This document shows, piece by piece, positions 24,920 to 33,662 of a stretch of DNA of 64,000 bases (positions are counted from its first letter, which is position 1; every line of letters starts with the position of its first letter). The notes under the pieces were generated by a model. The model was not told the origin of the DNA, searched no databases, and saw only the letters and a program-made list of their open reading frames with translations. Where the stretch lies: NCBI GenBank assembly GCA_017412055.1, contig JAFQOW010000011.1:1-64000 (forward strand), given 5' to 3'. The stretch comes from Lachnospiraceae bacterium. Its GTDB lineage: Bacteria > Bacillota > Clostridia > Lachnospirales > Lachnospiraceae. The position numbers and the translations under genes were made by a program.

Positions 24920-26138
24920 ATTTATATTTTCAGAATATATAGATAAAATGTGGATACATCTTTTTATCATATGTATACTTACGTCAGCGATGCTCGCAGG
25001 AGGTACCTTTGTGGGAGAACTTTCTACAAAGGGCTCTATGTATAATGCGGTAATGGATAGTATAGATGGTAGATCGCTTCTTTTAGGATATAATTATGAA
25101 TCGGAAATGATTGATAGATTAAAGGATTATGGTAAGGTGATCAGCAATGAAGTATACTTTGCTGTTGATAAAAGTCAAGAAGAGTCGGAAAGGAGGAAAA
25201 TAATACGTATAAAAGCATGCCCTGATGAAATAATGGGTTATGTTCATCCAAGGCTTGATGTTGGGGAGGATATAGAAAATTGTGGAGTAGATGAAAATAC
25301 TATTGCGGTGTATATATCATATAATAATATTGGAATTGATATAGGAGATACCATCGTTTTAAGCATTGATATGGGCGATGGAGTCAATAAGAAGGATGTA
25401 AAGTTCTACATAGCTGGAGTGTTAAGCGAAGGCCAGAAATTGTATGGTTTTGATGGTGCAAGTAGAGATATGATATATACAGATTTATTTAGGACATATA
25501 GCTATGCACAGCTAGGAGAAATTCTTATAATAACAACTCAGAAGGAAATGGAAAAGCTAGAAGGAAATATTTATCATGAATATGATAGTGGCATTCTTAC
25601 GTTTGATGAGAAACTCACAGATACCGAGGTGAACAATATCAAAAAGGAGATTGTTGAATACGAGAGAGAAAGAAACAATGGAATAAGCTTTATAGAGAAT
25701 GTTTTTCCAACTATGGATAATTTTATAAGTGATAGTAAGGATATGTTTTACATTGAGTTGAAAAAATATATTCCAATGATTGTGACGATTTGCACAATAA
25801 GTTTAGTATGTATGGTTGGTATAATTTCTATAAAGACGGATATGAGTTTGAAGTCATATACGATATTTAGATTGTTGGGTATGAAGGGGCGAAATATTAT
25901 CCTTTGTAATGGAATAGAGATGCTTATTAATATTATATGTGCATTGATTTTATTTGTATCGATGGCCACTGTACAAAATGTATATGGAATTGTGGATAAG
26001 ATAAATCTTAGAATAGATATGGTGACGCTTATTTCGGTATGTGTATTTGGCGTGCTTGTTGTTGTAAGCAATATAATAGTGTCAGCAATAATATTAAGGA
26101 ATAATACCCCTGTTCATATATTGAAGAAAAGAATCTAG
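24912..26138 (+). CDS. FtsX-like ABC permease, cassette 1 subunit B
   Basis: This 408-residue protein has one N-terminal helix (IRFIFSEYIDKMWIHLFIICIL), a large extracytoplasmic domain of about 240 residues, and three C-terminal helices including IVTICTISLVCMVGIISI, with an inner loop YTIFRLLGMKGRNI (the xxxRxLGxxxxxI pattern of FtsX permeases). AGGAGG precedes the ATG. It is a homologue of the protein at 29069 and presumably forms a heterodimer with subunit A. Substrates of such systems include antimicrobial peptides and envelope lipids; none can be named here. Confidence 0.8.
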   Translation: MIRFIFSEYIDKMWIHLFIICILTSAMLAGGTFVGELSTKGSMYNAVMDSIDGRSLLLGYNYESEMIDRLKDYGKVISNEVYFAVDKSQEESERRKIIRIKACPDEIMGYVHPRLDVGEDIENCGVDENTIAVYISYNNIGIDIGDTIVLSIDMGDGVNKKDVKFYIAGVLSEGQKLYGFDGASRDMIYTDLFRTYSYAQLGEILIITTQKEMEKLEGNIYHEYDSGILTFDEKLTDTEVNNIKKEIVEYERERNNGISFIENVFPTMDNFISDSKDMFYIELKKYIPMIVTICTISLVCMVGIISIKTDMSLKSYTIFRLLGMKGRNIILCNGIEMLINIICALILFVSMATVQNVYGIVDKINLRIDMVTLISVCVFGVLVVVSNIIVSAIILRNNTPVHILKKRI

Positions 26139-26193
26139 TTGAGCGGTGGAATGGAAAATATATAAAAATCATATAGCTGGAAGGGAGAAGAGT

Positions 26194-26865
26194 ATGATTA
26201 AGATAGAAGGTGTAAGTAAGATATATAATCTAGGAAAACAAAATGAATTTTATGCTTTAAACAACGCAAGTTTAGAAATAGATAACGGAGAATTAGTAGC
26301 AATCGTTGGTAAATCAGGTGCTGGTAAGTCTACTCTTATGCACATAATAGCCTGCATAGACGACTATGAGAAGGGTAAATATACTCTAGGGGGTCAAGAT
26401 GTTGGTAAGCTTGGTGATAGCGAGAAGTCACTTATAAGAAATCAGTGGATAGGTATTGTATTACAGGATTTTGCATTGTTAGAAAGATATAGTGTCCTTG
26501 AAAATGTAATGATTCCTTTTTATTTTTCTCCTAACAAGGTAAAGCGAAGCGAACAAAAGAAAAGAGCAATGGAGCTTCTTAAAGAACTATCTATGGAACA
26601 TTTATGTAATCAGAAAGTTAATAAACTATCAGGTGGTCAAAAGCAGAGAGTTGCCATCGCAAGAGCTATGATAACAGAACCAAAAATACTATTGGCTGAT
26701 GAACCGACAGGAGCACTGGATGAAAAGACTTCAGAAGAAATTATGAATGCGATGAGGCTTATGAACAAAAAAGGAGTTACAGTTATTATAGTTACTCATG
26801 ATATGTCAGTAGCTAATCAGTGTGAAAGAATAATAGAGATAAAGGACGGTTGCATATATGAATAA
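26194..26865 (+). CDS. MacB/LolD-type ABC ATPase, cassette 1
   Basis: This 223-residue ATPase has Walker A GKSGAGKST, signature LSGGQKQRVAIARAM, Walker B ILLADEPTGALD and H-loop VTHDMS, the set typical of ATPases that drive FtsX-type exporters. I start at ATG 26194 behind AGGGAGAAG; the frame is open to 26146, but that start lacks a site. Its C-terminal end overlaps the accessory gene by 8 nt. It is a close paralogue of the ATPase at 30322. Confidence 0.93.
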   Translation: MIKIEGVSKIYNLGKQNEFYALNNASLEIDNGELVAIVGKSGAGKSTLMHIIACIDDYEKGKYTLGGQDVGKLGDSEKSLIRNQWIGIVLQDFALLERYSVLENVMIPFYFSPNKVKRSEQKKRAMELLKELSMEHLCNQKVNKLSGGQKQRVAIARAMITEPKILLADEPTGALDEKTSEEIMNAMRLMNKKGVTVIIVTHDMSVANQCERIIEIKDGCIYE

Positions 26866-27475
26866 AGAAAATAAATCAAATGAACAAGCATTGACGCTAT
26901 TGCTCAATAAGCATCAAAAAGTAAATAGAATAAAAGTTGTTATAGCATTTATGTTGATGATACTTATAGTAGTTGCGGTTGTATTTGTTAATAGTGATAA
27001 AGAACTAGGTAAACAACAAGAAAAAAAGCAGATTAAAATAGAAGATATAACAGTTGATGGAAATACAATGGTGTTAAATGTTGATAGGAAGTTTTATATA
27101 TATGATAAGGATCCTAGATATCTAGATAAGGATGAACCGCCAGCAAAGATATTAAGGGAGATTGAAGTGGTATTTAATGGTGTGGCTGATTTTGACACAA
27201 CAGAATTTGAAGGAGAAATAAAGGTAGAGGGTTATGAATTGGATGGAAATCTTATTGGGTGTTGTGCTAATAAAGTTTTTTTAGATAAAAATAATGAGTA
27301 TCACTATTCGTTTTCATGTATTAATGCATGTGAATATGTGGATGGTAGCGAGACGAAGAATTTGCGGATACTTAAATATGATATAGAGATATCGTCTGAT
27401 TTAAGTGAGATATATATAATGGTTTGGATGAGAAATGATGAAGAGGATGTGCGTATATATAGTAAATTGGAATGA
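26858..27475 (+). CDS. Membrane-anchored accessory protein of cassette 1 (unrecognised family)
   Basis: This 205-residue protein has one membrane helix (about 26-45) and an extracytoplasmic domain of about 150 residues. It shares with the protein at 31034 the block VDRxFYxYDKDP, followed by I-REI-x-FNG, then T-EF/Y-G-I-VE-ELxGN, and an ILKYDIEISSDL/YSISISPDF-like end. Always being fourth in the cassette, and coupled by overlap to the ATPase, points to a dedicated partner of the exporter, perhaps a substrate-binding or sensing subunit. I know no characterised homologue. After the TGA the same frame stays open for 35 codons (see 27476-27583). Confidence 0.7.
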   Translation: MNKENKSNEQALTLLLNKHQKVNRIKVVIAFMLMILIVVAVVFVNSDKELGKQQEKKQIKIEDITVDGNTMVLNVDRKFYIYDKDPRYLDKDEPPAKILREIEVVFNGVADFDTTEFEGEIKVEGYELDGNLIGCCANKVFLDKNNEYHYSFSCINACEYVDGSETKNLRILKYDIEISSDLSEIYIMVWMRNDEEDVRIYSKLE

Positions 27476-27583
27476 GAAAAGGGAATACAGATTGCTAAGC
27501 GGAAGTTGGAGCGTAAAGTAAAATCGCAGGAAAAAAAGATTGCGAAGGAATCTGGAGTGCTACCTAAGAAGATTGAAGAATAA
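27476..27583 (+). other. In-frame open stretch after the accessory gene stop
   Basis: Directly after TGA 27473-27475 the same frame runs 35 codons to TAA 27581, encoding a very basic helix-like stretch (IAKRKLERKVKSQEKKIAKE...). It could be the lost tail of a longer ancestor or a fused remnant. It has no start or ribosome binding site, and it is absent after the paralogue at 31546. Weak evidence. Confidence 0.3.
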
Positions 27584-27630
27584 ATTTTTTTATTGAAATG
27601 ATACTTTTTGGTCATTTATAAAAAATTAAG

Positions 27631-27673
27631 AAATTCTTAAGAAAAATCTCAACTTTTTCTTAAGAATTTTTTT
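27631..27673 (+). terminator. Strong terminator after cassette 1
   Basis: AAATTCTTAAGAAAAA (27631-27646) pairs perfectly over 16 bp with TTTTTCTTAAGAATTT (27654-27669), 7-nt loop, with the T-run continuing to 27673. It separates cassette 1 from the remnant and cassette 2. Confidence 0.85.
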
Positions 27674-27714
27674 GTATAGTAAGGTTATAAAGAAATACGT
27701 GAGGAGGGCAGTAT

Positions 27715-27861
27715 ATGTTTAAGTTTTTAATAAGCAACATAAAACATTCGTTTACTAAGCAACAGCTTATGACTTTTTTATTAGTGGTTGTTCAACTGTT
27801 TTCGGTAATTGTTATAACATTTTCTTATGGCATCATTAATCATTATAATTTTACGAGTTAA
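27715..27861 (+). pseudogene. Truncated FtsX-like permease (remnant of a third cassette)
   Basis: This ORF encodes 48 residues starting MFKFLISNIKHSFTKQQLMT and continuing with a hydrophobic helix ending SYGIINHYNF. That matches the N-terminal helix region of the subunit A permeases at 23831 and 27947 in layout and position, then stops. It keeps an excellent ribosome binding site (GAGGAGGG). A remnant is the best reading; a functional small membrane peptide cannot be excluded. Confidence 0.6.
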
Positions 27862-27889
27862 TCAATAAAAATGACAGATTAGACAAGGT

Positions 27890-27920
27890 TTGACAAATTC
27901 TAAAAAGATTTTGCTACAAT
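27890..27920 (+). promoter_or_regulatory. Promoter of ABC cassette 2
   Basis: Consensus TTGACA (27890-27895), 19-bp spacer, TACAAT (27915-27920), with an extended TGC. The long spacer is offset by the extended -10. GACA also occurs at 27873 and 27882. No 21-bp-spaced GTTTACG repeats are seen here, so cassette 2 may be regulated differently from cassette 1. Confidence 0.6.
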
Positions 27921-27946
27921 ATTAGTATGCAAAAAAGTATTGTGAG

Positions 27947-29053
27947 ATGAGAAAAGAAATGGTTATAAAGTTAGCATTGAAAAATATTAAAAATTCAATA
28001 GTGGAATTTTCTAGAGAATATAGCCTGTTAATAGTGTCTCAGTTAGTCGCTGTTATAAGTATATTTTTTGCCTACGGAATCTTTGGCAGTTATTCTGCTA
28101 AAATGCAGGAAATAGATATAGATAGTTATAACATTAGGGCTACTGTGGAAGTCGGTAAAGTTGGACAACTTCGAGAGAGCTTACCTGAAATGCTAGAAGG
28201 TATGCAGGATAGACTAGATTATGTGTTTATAGGCGGATTTCTGGATGATATGAGAGTGAGTATGTATTTCGAATATGACAATGGAGAATATAAAAGTGCA
28301 GATACCACAAATAAAAATGCACCTGCGGATGAAGGAAGAAATATATCTGATAGGGATTTGAGAGATGGTAGTAATGTGGTATGCATTAGTGGCGATATAG
28401 AAGGAATGATAGGTTACACTGTTGATATTGGAGATACTGGCTTTCAGGTTATAGGAAGAAGAAATATTGGTGCTAACTATTTAGAGATACCATTTACAGC
28501 TGAAAGTGACGATTTAGAATTATTTGTAATATCTTTAATTTTTGAACAGTTGCCAAAACAGTCCGATTACATAATGTTTAGGGACACTATGGAGGGGCTG
28601 TTTGGCGATGAAGTTATTGTCGATGAATTTAAGTTAAAGGATGCTGATGAGATTATTTCTATGAAGAGTATAATTGTTATTTCAGTTGCTATTGGTATCG
28701 TATCTGCATTAAATACGTGTTTGATATATGGCTATATTATTAGTAGACGTAAGAAACAGATGGCGGTTTACGGTATTATAGGAGCGGCAAAGGGAATACG
28801 ACTTCTCATTAACGAAGTGGAGATTATGTTGGTTAGTGCATCTATAGTGGTTATAGGTTTTATTGTATATAGATTTGGTATAGAAAAAAAGATTGTAGAA
28901 GTGTATGCGAGTAGTGTTTCTGTGTATGGATTTAAATCATATTTTATTATGATAATGCTGTATATGATATGTATATTTGTTGCGACATATATAATGCTGA
29001 ATTTAGTTACTAGTCGTAGATTAACGGATATGTTAAGACGGGCGAAGAGATAA
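27947..29053 (+). CDS. FtsX-like ABC permease, cassette 2 subunit A
   Basis: This 368-residue protein has the same layout as cassette 1 subunit A: an N-terminal helix, an extracytoplasmic domain with DEGRNISDRDLRDG, and three C-terminal helices with VISVAIGIVSALNTCLIYG and the inner loop RRKKQMAVYGIIGAAKGIR. ATG 27947 lies 27 nt after the predicted -10; ATG 27959 is an alternative, and neither has a strong ribosome binding site. It is the first gene of the second cassette. Confidence 0.78.
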   Translation: MRKEMVIKLALKNIKNSIVEFSREYSLLIVSQLVAVISIFFAYGIFGSYSAKMQEIDIDSYNIRATVEVGKVGQLRESLPEMLEGMQDRLDYVFIGGFLDDMRVSMYFEYDNGEYKSADTTNKNAPADEGRNISDRDLRDGSNVVCISGDIEGMIGYTVDIGDTGFQVIGRRNIGANYLEIPFTAESDDLELFVISLIFEQLPKQSDYIMFRDTMEGLFGDEVIVDEFKLKDADEIISMKSIIVISVAIGIVSALNTCLIYGYIISRRKKQMAVYGIIGAAKGIRLLINEVEIMLVSASIVVIGFIVYRFGIEKKIVEVYASSVSVYGFKSYFIMIMLYMICIFVATYIMLNLVTSRRLTDMLRRAKR

Positions 29054-29068
29054 GGAGGCTTGGAGTAT

Positions 29069-30304
29069 ATGTTTAAATTTGCATTAAGTGAATACATTAG
29101 AAACTTTTGGTTTAATCTATGTACCATCCTTTTGATAATAGTGATTATGGTTTTGTCAACTATATTTATATCTAATATAGAGCAGGATACAAGGGAATAT
29201 AGATTAGCAGAGCAGTATATAGATAAAGATAGTATATTTGTTACCTGGAGCTTTTATGATTTGAAACAGATGATTGAAGATAAGTTAGGAAAAGAAGATA
29301 AGCTGCTTTATTCGCAGAGTATTGCAGGTGGTATAGAAGGTAATAAAGATGCAAATATAAGTTCATTGGTATATCCTCAGCAGGTTATGGAGAAATTAGA
29401 ACCTAGGATGGATGAGACGGTCAATATATTAGATGCGAAAAAAAATAAGGATATCATAATTGCATATATTTCTCACAATCCATATGGTATTGAGGCGGGG
29501 GATGTTTTTAGCTATGAAATATTGACTTTGGAAGGGGAAGATGACGGTATATGCGTGGATGTTTATGTGGCGGGAATTATAGGTGAAGGACAACGCCTGT
29601 ATAGTTCTGTAGGTGAAGTTTTTAGCGATATGGTATATAAAGATTTCTTTAACCTATATAGTTACGAACAGACGGGGAAGGTAAAAATGATTATACCTGA
29701 ACAAGAGTTGTGTAAGATAAAAGAGATAGATAGGATAAATAAGACGTCTATATATGAAAATATTATAATTAATCCTAGTGATAATATGAGCGAGGATGAG
29801 AGGATTGCGTTGGCAGAAGCTATATCAGAGTATGAGAAAAATATACGACCAATTACATCAGAGATGGTTTATCCTGATGCCAGAGATATAGTATATAGAA
29901 GCAATGTATTACATAAAAGTGAGCTTTATAAATATATTCCGTTAACAATTATTGTTATGGTGCTGTTTATTGTGTGTGTAACGAGCATAGTGACTATTAA
30001 GACGATAATTAGTAGTAGATTTTATGGAATTATGTATATGTGTGGTATGCATTATACAATAGCCCAGCGTATGACTGCAGTAGAGATGACATTGAACTCA
30101 GTTATAGCTACGGTGTTTGCTATAAGCATATTGACTTTGCAAAATAAATTGAAATTAGTTGGTGAGATAAATTGCAATCTTGACATACTGCAGTATGGAT
30201 TTATGTTTGCAATATGTACAGTGATTATTCTTTGGTCGACTATGACAGCGAAGAGAGTGTTAAAGGATAATCCGCCAATACAGATAACAAAAAATATGGA
30301 TTAG
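29069..30304 (+). CDS. FtsX-like ABC permease, cassette 2 subunit B
   Basis: This 411-residue protein, paralogous to the one at 24912, starts MFKFALSEYIRNFWFNL. It has an extracytoplasmic domain and three C-terminal helices, one being TIIVMVLFIVCVTSIVTIK, with the inner loop YGIMYMCGMHYTIAQRM. The start is ATG 29069 behind AAGGAGG (29052-29058, 10-nt spacing); a TTG at 29060 is too close to the site. It lies 15 nt downstream of subunit A. Confidence 0.8.
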   Translation: MFKFALSEYIRNFWFNLCTILLIIVIMVLSTIFISNIEQDTREYRLAEQYIDKDSIFVTWSFYDLKQMIEDKLGKEDKLLYSQSIAGGIEGNKDANISSLVYPQQVMEKLEPRMDETVNILDAKKNKDIIIAYISHNPYGIEAGDVFSYEILTLEGEDDGICVDVYVAGIIGEGQRLYSSVGEVFSDMVYKDFFNLYSYEQTGKVKMIIPEQELCKIKEIDRINKTSIYENIIINPSDNMSEDERIALAEAISEYEKNIRPITSEMVYPDARDIVYRSNVLHKSELYKYIPLTIIVMVLFIVCVTSIVTIKTIISSRFYGIMYMCGMHYTIAQRMTAVEMTLNSVIATVFAISILTLQNKLKLVGEINCNLDILQYGFMFAICTVIILWSTMTAKRVLKDNPPIQITKNMD

Positions 30305-30321
30305 GTATAGGGATAGAATTT

Positions 30322-30990
30322 ATGATAGAGATAAAGAATATTCAGAAGACATACAATTATGGGAAATCTAATGCATTCCAAGCATTGAATGATGTTTCAC
30401 TTACAATTAATGATGGAGAGATGGTGGCTATTATAGGGAAGTCTGGAGCGGGAAAGTCTACGCTTATGCATATATTAGGTTGTATTGATGAGTTCGAGTC
30501 TGGAAAGTATTATTTGAATGGTGAGGATGTTTCTTCTTTAAACGAGAAGAAAAGAGCGCAAATTAGAAATTCGAAGATAGGCATCGTGTTACAGGATTTT
30601 GCATTAGTAGAGAGCTATTCTGTTATAGAAAATGTTATGCTTCCTTTATATTTTTCAAAAGGTATAAAAGGGAAAAAGGAAAAGATGGCTAAGGCAATAG
30701 ATGTGTTAAAGCAGATGGAGATGTATGAGTTTGTCGACAAAAAGGTTAATAAGTTATCAGGAGGGCAGAAACAGCGTGTTGCCATTGCTAGAGCTATGAT
30801 AAATAATCCTAAAATTTTATTGGCTGATGAACCTACGGGTGCGTTGGATGTAAAGATGTCTGCCGAAATAATGAGTATATTTGAAAAATTAAATGAGCAG
30901 GGAACGACAGTTATTATCATAACTCATGATATGGAAATAGCAAAAAAATGTAGTAGGATTATAGAGATAAGTGATGGAAGAATAATATAA
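30322..30990 (+). CDS. MacB/LolD-type ABC ATPase, cassette 2
   Basis: This 222-residue ATPase has Walker A GKSGAGKST, signature LSGGQKQRVAIARAM, Walker B ILLADEPTGALD and ITHDME, and is very similar to the cassette 1 ATPase along its whole length. It energises the second FtsX-type pair. It lies 17 nt after subunit B, and the accessory gene follows closely. The two cassettes could exchange ATPases, given the similarity. Confidence 0.93.
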   Translation: MIEIKNIQKTYNYGKSNAFQALNDVSLTINDGEMVAIIGKSGAGKSTLMHILGCIDEFESGKYYLNGEDVSSLNEKKRAQIRNSKIGIVLQDFALVESYSVIENVMLPLYFSKGIKGKKEKMAKAIDVLKQMEMYEFVDKKVNKLSGGQKQRVAIARAMINNPKILLADEPTGALDVKMSAEIMSIFEKLNEQGTTVIIITHDMEIAKKCSRIIEISDGRII

Positions 30991-31033
30991 AGTGATATTG
31001 AGAGCATATAAAAAAAGAAGGGAGAAGACATAT

Positions 31034-31546
31034 ATGAAGGGAAAGAAAAAAATTGTTATAGCAATTATAAGTGTTATCGCTTTGATAGCGATAGGTTTGG
31101 TTGTATTTTTTTTAGTTAGAAAAAAACCAGTAACAGATATAGTGATGAAAGAAAATGAGGTTATATTTAATGTAGATAGACAGTTTTATTTATATGATAA
31201 AGACCCTTCGGATAAGAAAAATGGAAAGGTGAAACCTATAAGAGAAATAAAGGCCATATTTAATGGAACAGGCAATATTAAAACTCATGAATATGATGGA
31301 CAGGTTATAGTAGAGGACTTTGAATTAGGTGGTAATTTTAAATCATATTATTTTGAAAAAGATAAGAAAGAGTGCCATCTGACATGTGAAGGAGTGAATC
31401 TAAATGATCGTGAGGCTGTAGAAGGCGAACGATATGCATATTCTATTTCTATTAGTCCTGATTTTAGAGATATTAAGATATGGATATATGAGCTAGATGA
31501 AGGTGATGACGGAGAATATTATTGGGTATTAAATAATGGTTATTAA
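31034..31546 (+). CDS. Membrane-anchored accessory protein of cassette 2 (unrecognised family)
   Basis: This 170-residue protein has one membrane helix (about 7-28, after the basic MKGKKK) and an extracytoplasmic domain carrying NVDRQFYLYDKDP, PIREIKAIFNG and ELGGN, all shared with the cassette 1 protein at 26858. The start is ATG 31034 behind AAGGGAGAAG; the frame is open from 30992, but that gives a non-membrane basic extension. It is shorter than its paralogue because the cytosolic N-terminal part is missing. Role unknown; an exporter partner is inferred from the repeated gene order. Confidence 0.7.
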   Translation: MKGKKKIVIAIISVIALIAIGLVVFFLVRKKPVTDIVMKENEVIFNVDRQFYLYDKDPSDKKNGKVKPIREIKAIFNGTGNIKTHEYDGQVIVEDFELGGNFKSYYFEKDKKECHLTCEGVNLNDREAVEGERYAYSISISPDFRDIKIWIYELDEGDDGEYYWVLNNGY

Positions 31547-31716
31547 GTCTGCATTTTAAAATAGGTAAGTAGCAATGTGAATTTAACATCAGCAAAAGAA
31601 GAGACTAGTTTTGAGGTACATTTTTTATCGCTGAGAGATAGAGATAAAAGGTAAGGTGAAAGAACTCAGTATGGGGACAGAAGATAAAGATAATAGAATA
31701 ATTTTACTAAAGTTAA

Positions 31717-32346
31717 GTCTATATTGTATATCATGAATTGTTTGGGAAAAAAATAAAAGAGGGCTTATATTCTCCTATTACGCAAAATGAAAGACATAGA
31801 CTTGTAATAAAAGGACTTCGAGGACAAGAGAAGAATGTAATAACAAAGATATTCTTTGAAAAGAGTTTTGATAATAATTATAAATCGGTAGTTGTTTTAG
31901 CAAATCCCAAGACTTATCTTAATGCTAAATATGCAAAAAAGGAAGTGAAAGGTCAAGTTATTCGCGCAGACCAATTGGTATCTTATATAAAGCAAAAAGA
32001 TGAGGAAATAACAGACTTTACATATAGTGAAGAAGAAATGCGAAAGCTGGCAACATTTTTTCTTGAAAGGAATATCTCTGAGAGATCAGATTATTCTAAA
32101 AAGTATGAACAAATGTTGCAAGCATTGGACGAATTAAAAAAAGATGATAGCACAATAGCTGATGCTGATATTAGTAATAATAATGCCTGTATAGATAGTA
32201 AAAAAGAGATAGTTAAGTCACATATATGTCCTCACTGTGGTTCGGAGCTTGTACTTCGGACAGCTTCGAAAGGCGCTAATGTGGGCAAACAATTTTATGG
32301 TTGCAAATCATTTCCTAAATGTCGCTATGTGCAGTATATGAAATGA
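31717..32346 (+). pseudogene. 5'-truncated protein with topoisomerase-type zinc ribbon (NERD-like?)
   Basis: The open frame runs from just after a TAA at 31714 with no usable start or ribosome binding site; the first candidate is a bare TTG at 31738. About 200 residues are encoded. The C-terminus is a complete topoisomerase-type zinc ribbon (CPHCGSELVLRTASKG, then FYGCKSFPKCRYV). The N-terminal part resembles the end of a NERD-type nuclease-related domain, but the catalytic part is missing. Probably the 3' remnant of a larger gene inside the degraded section of the island. Confidence 0.5.
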
Positions 32347-32434
32347 TGCGAATGCATATATGAGTTTACATAGTGTTGGCAAGATTATAAATTTGTGACA
32401 TAGATTGTAGCGCAAATTTTGGAGGGTAATTGTT

Positions 32435-32527
32435 ATGGTAAATTTAATAGTAGTATGTGGTCCTCGAGCAGTTGGTAAGATGACAGTTGCAGAAAGTTTA
32501 AGAGATAAACTAAAGTATAAACGATGA
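32435..32527 (+). pseudogene. Truncated P-loop protein (N-terminal remnant)
   Basis: The start has a good ribosome binding site (GGAGGG, 32421-32426), and the 30 residues contain a Walker A-like GPRAVGKMT (MVNLIVVCGPRAVGKMTVAE...), typical of small AAA/shikimate-kinase-like proteins, but the frame closes at TGA 32525. The rest of the kinase fold is absent. It overlaps the next broken frame by 4 nt, so the break looks like a deletion junction. Confidence 0.55.
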
Positions 32528-33282
32528 AGAAGACATTAGAATTGCCAGTAATTATAGTTTTTACTGAAGAGATATTGCCAGAGGTTTCAGCTTGGGAGGG
32601 ACAGTTTGTATCTATGCATAAAAAAGGAACTGTATTAGGATTTGATAATGAGGATCAAGAGGAAGCAATTCAAGAGGAACCTATCGATGAGAAAGCTGAA
32701 AAGAAAGAAGGCTTCATTCTTAATTATGTCAATTCTGTGAAACGTGGTATTCAGAAGATGTTTACTAAAACCTTTATGGCAGGTCGTGTTAATGAGCTTC
32801 TAGAGAAGAAAGGTCAGACCTAATTTGTATCTAATAAGAATTACGTAAATAATATTTTAAAGGAACCTAGTTTTACTAATCAGCAGAAGCTTGCTATGTA
32901 TGCTGCATTTTCAGAGTATAGGCATTCAGACTTTGAGAAGCTTCTTAACTTTGCAGGTGATAATGGTATAGATGCGAATCTATTGATACAGTGGGTTGAG
33001 AGTCTAGGTGATGAGTTAGATTACTTGCAGATTAAGAATGCGTTAAGACAGTTTGCAAAGCCGACAGAGTACAAGCTTAAGTATGATTTGGCTAAGGAGT
33101 TGTTGTTAGGTGTTTGGCAGGTAGAGTTTTATAAGAATGGCGCACCTACAAGATTTCGATTGATAGCTGAACCTGATATTGAAATGATTAGAGAAAAGTT
33201 AGGATTGTCTGAGAGTGCTTTTACTTATATTGATTTTGAGACGTATGAAGAAGCGAAAGAGAATAATGAAGAAAAGAAGTAA
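32524..33282 (+). pseudogene. Hypothetical gene interrupted by an in-frame TAA
   Basis: Two open stretches in one frame, 32524-32820 and 32824-33282, are separated only by TAA 32821-32823. The second has no ribosome binding site before its first ATG (32896), and sensible coding (NNILKEPSFTNQQKLA) precedes that ATG. Read through, the product would be about 250 residues: an acidic N-terminal part (EEAIQEEPIDEKAEKK), then FILNYVNSVKRGIQKMFTK and a helical C-terminal half. I recognise no family. Joined to the kinase remnant upstream, it may be a chimeric deletion product. Confidence 0.5.
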
Positions 33283-33321
33283 AAAGCTGTAAGTAGGCTG
33301 TGCAAACGCAGTTTGAAATTG

Positions 33322-33350
33322 TCCGGAAGAGAAATTTCTTCCGGATTTTT
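33322..33350 (+). terminator. Rho-independent terminator
   Basis: TCCGGAAGA (33322-33330) pairs with TCTTCCGGA (33337-33345), loop GAAATT, followed by TTTTT. It is intact although the gene before it is broken. Confidence 0.85.
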
Positions 33351-33421
33351 CATATTATTTTAGGTAAAAGAAGATTAATTGCCCATAAATGTAATCGAAA
33401 CAATTATGGGAGGAAGCAAGA

Positions 33422-33652
33422 ATGGAGAAAAGACAACGAGTTGAAATTAGGGAAAGAGATGAATGGAGTGGTATAGCGGAATTTCTTGGTAATATCATTG
33501 CAAAATATATAGATGTAGTGAATTTGGATGCTTTACCGGAGCCAGGCATATATCTTACGCAAAAATGTATTAATAAAATGTATAGGAAATATATGAAGAT
33601 TAGTAAACTACAAAGAAAAAGCAGGAAATGGGTTGACTATCTTAAGATATAA
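33422..33652 (+). CDS. Small hypothetical protein (76 residues)
   Basis: This small, highly charged protein begins MEKRQRVEIRERDEWSG, has a hydrophobic middle (AEFLGNIIAKYIDVVNLDAL) and a basic C-terminus (KISKLQRKSRKW). A good ribosome binding site (GGGAGGAAG) precedes the ATG. It lies just upstream of the XRE regulator in an accessory region with many mobile-element traces. No family recognised. Confidence 0.55.
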   Translation: MEKRQRVEIRERDEWSGIAEFLGNIIAKYIDVVNLDALPEPGIYLTQKCINKMYRKYMKISKLQRKSRKWVDYLKI

Positions 33653-33662
33653 TGTTAAATTG

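Noticed and set aside
27873-27895. Three GACA units at 9-10-bp spacing before cassette 2 as an operator
   Set aside because: The unit is only four bases, one copy is the -35 box itself, and it does not resemble the LytTR-like repeats of cassette 1.
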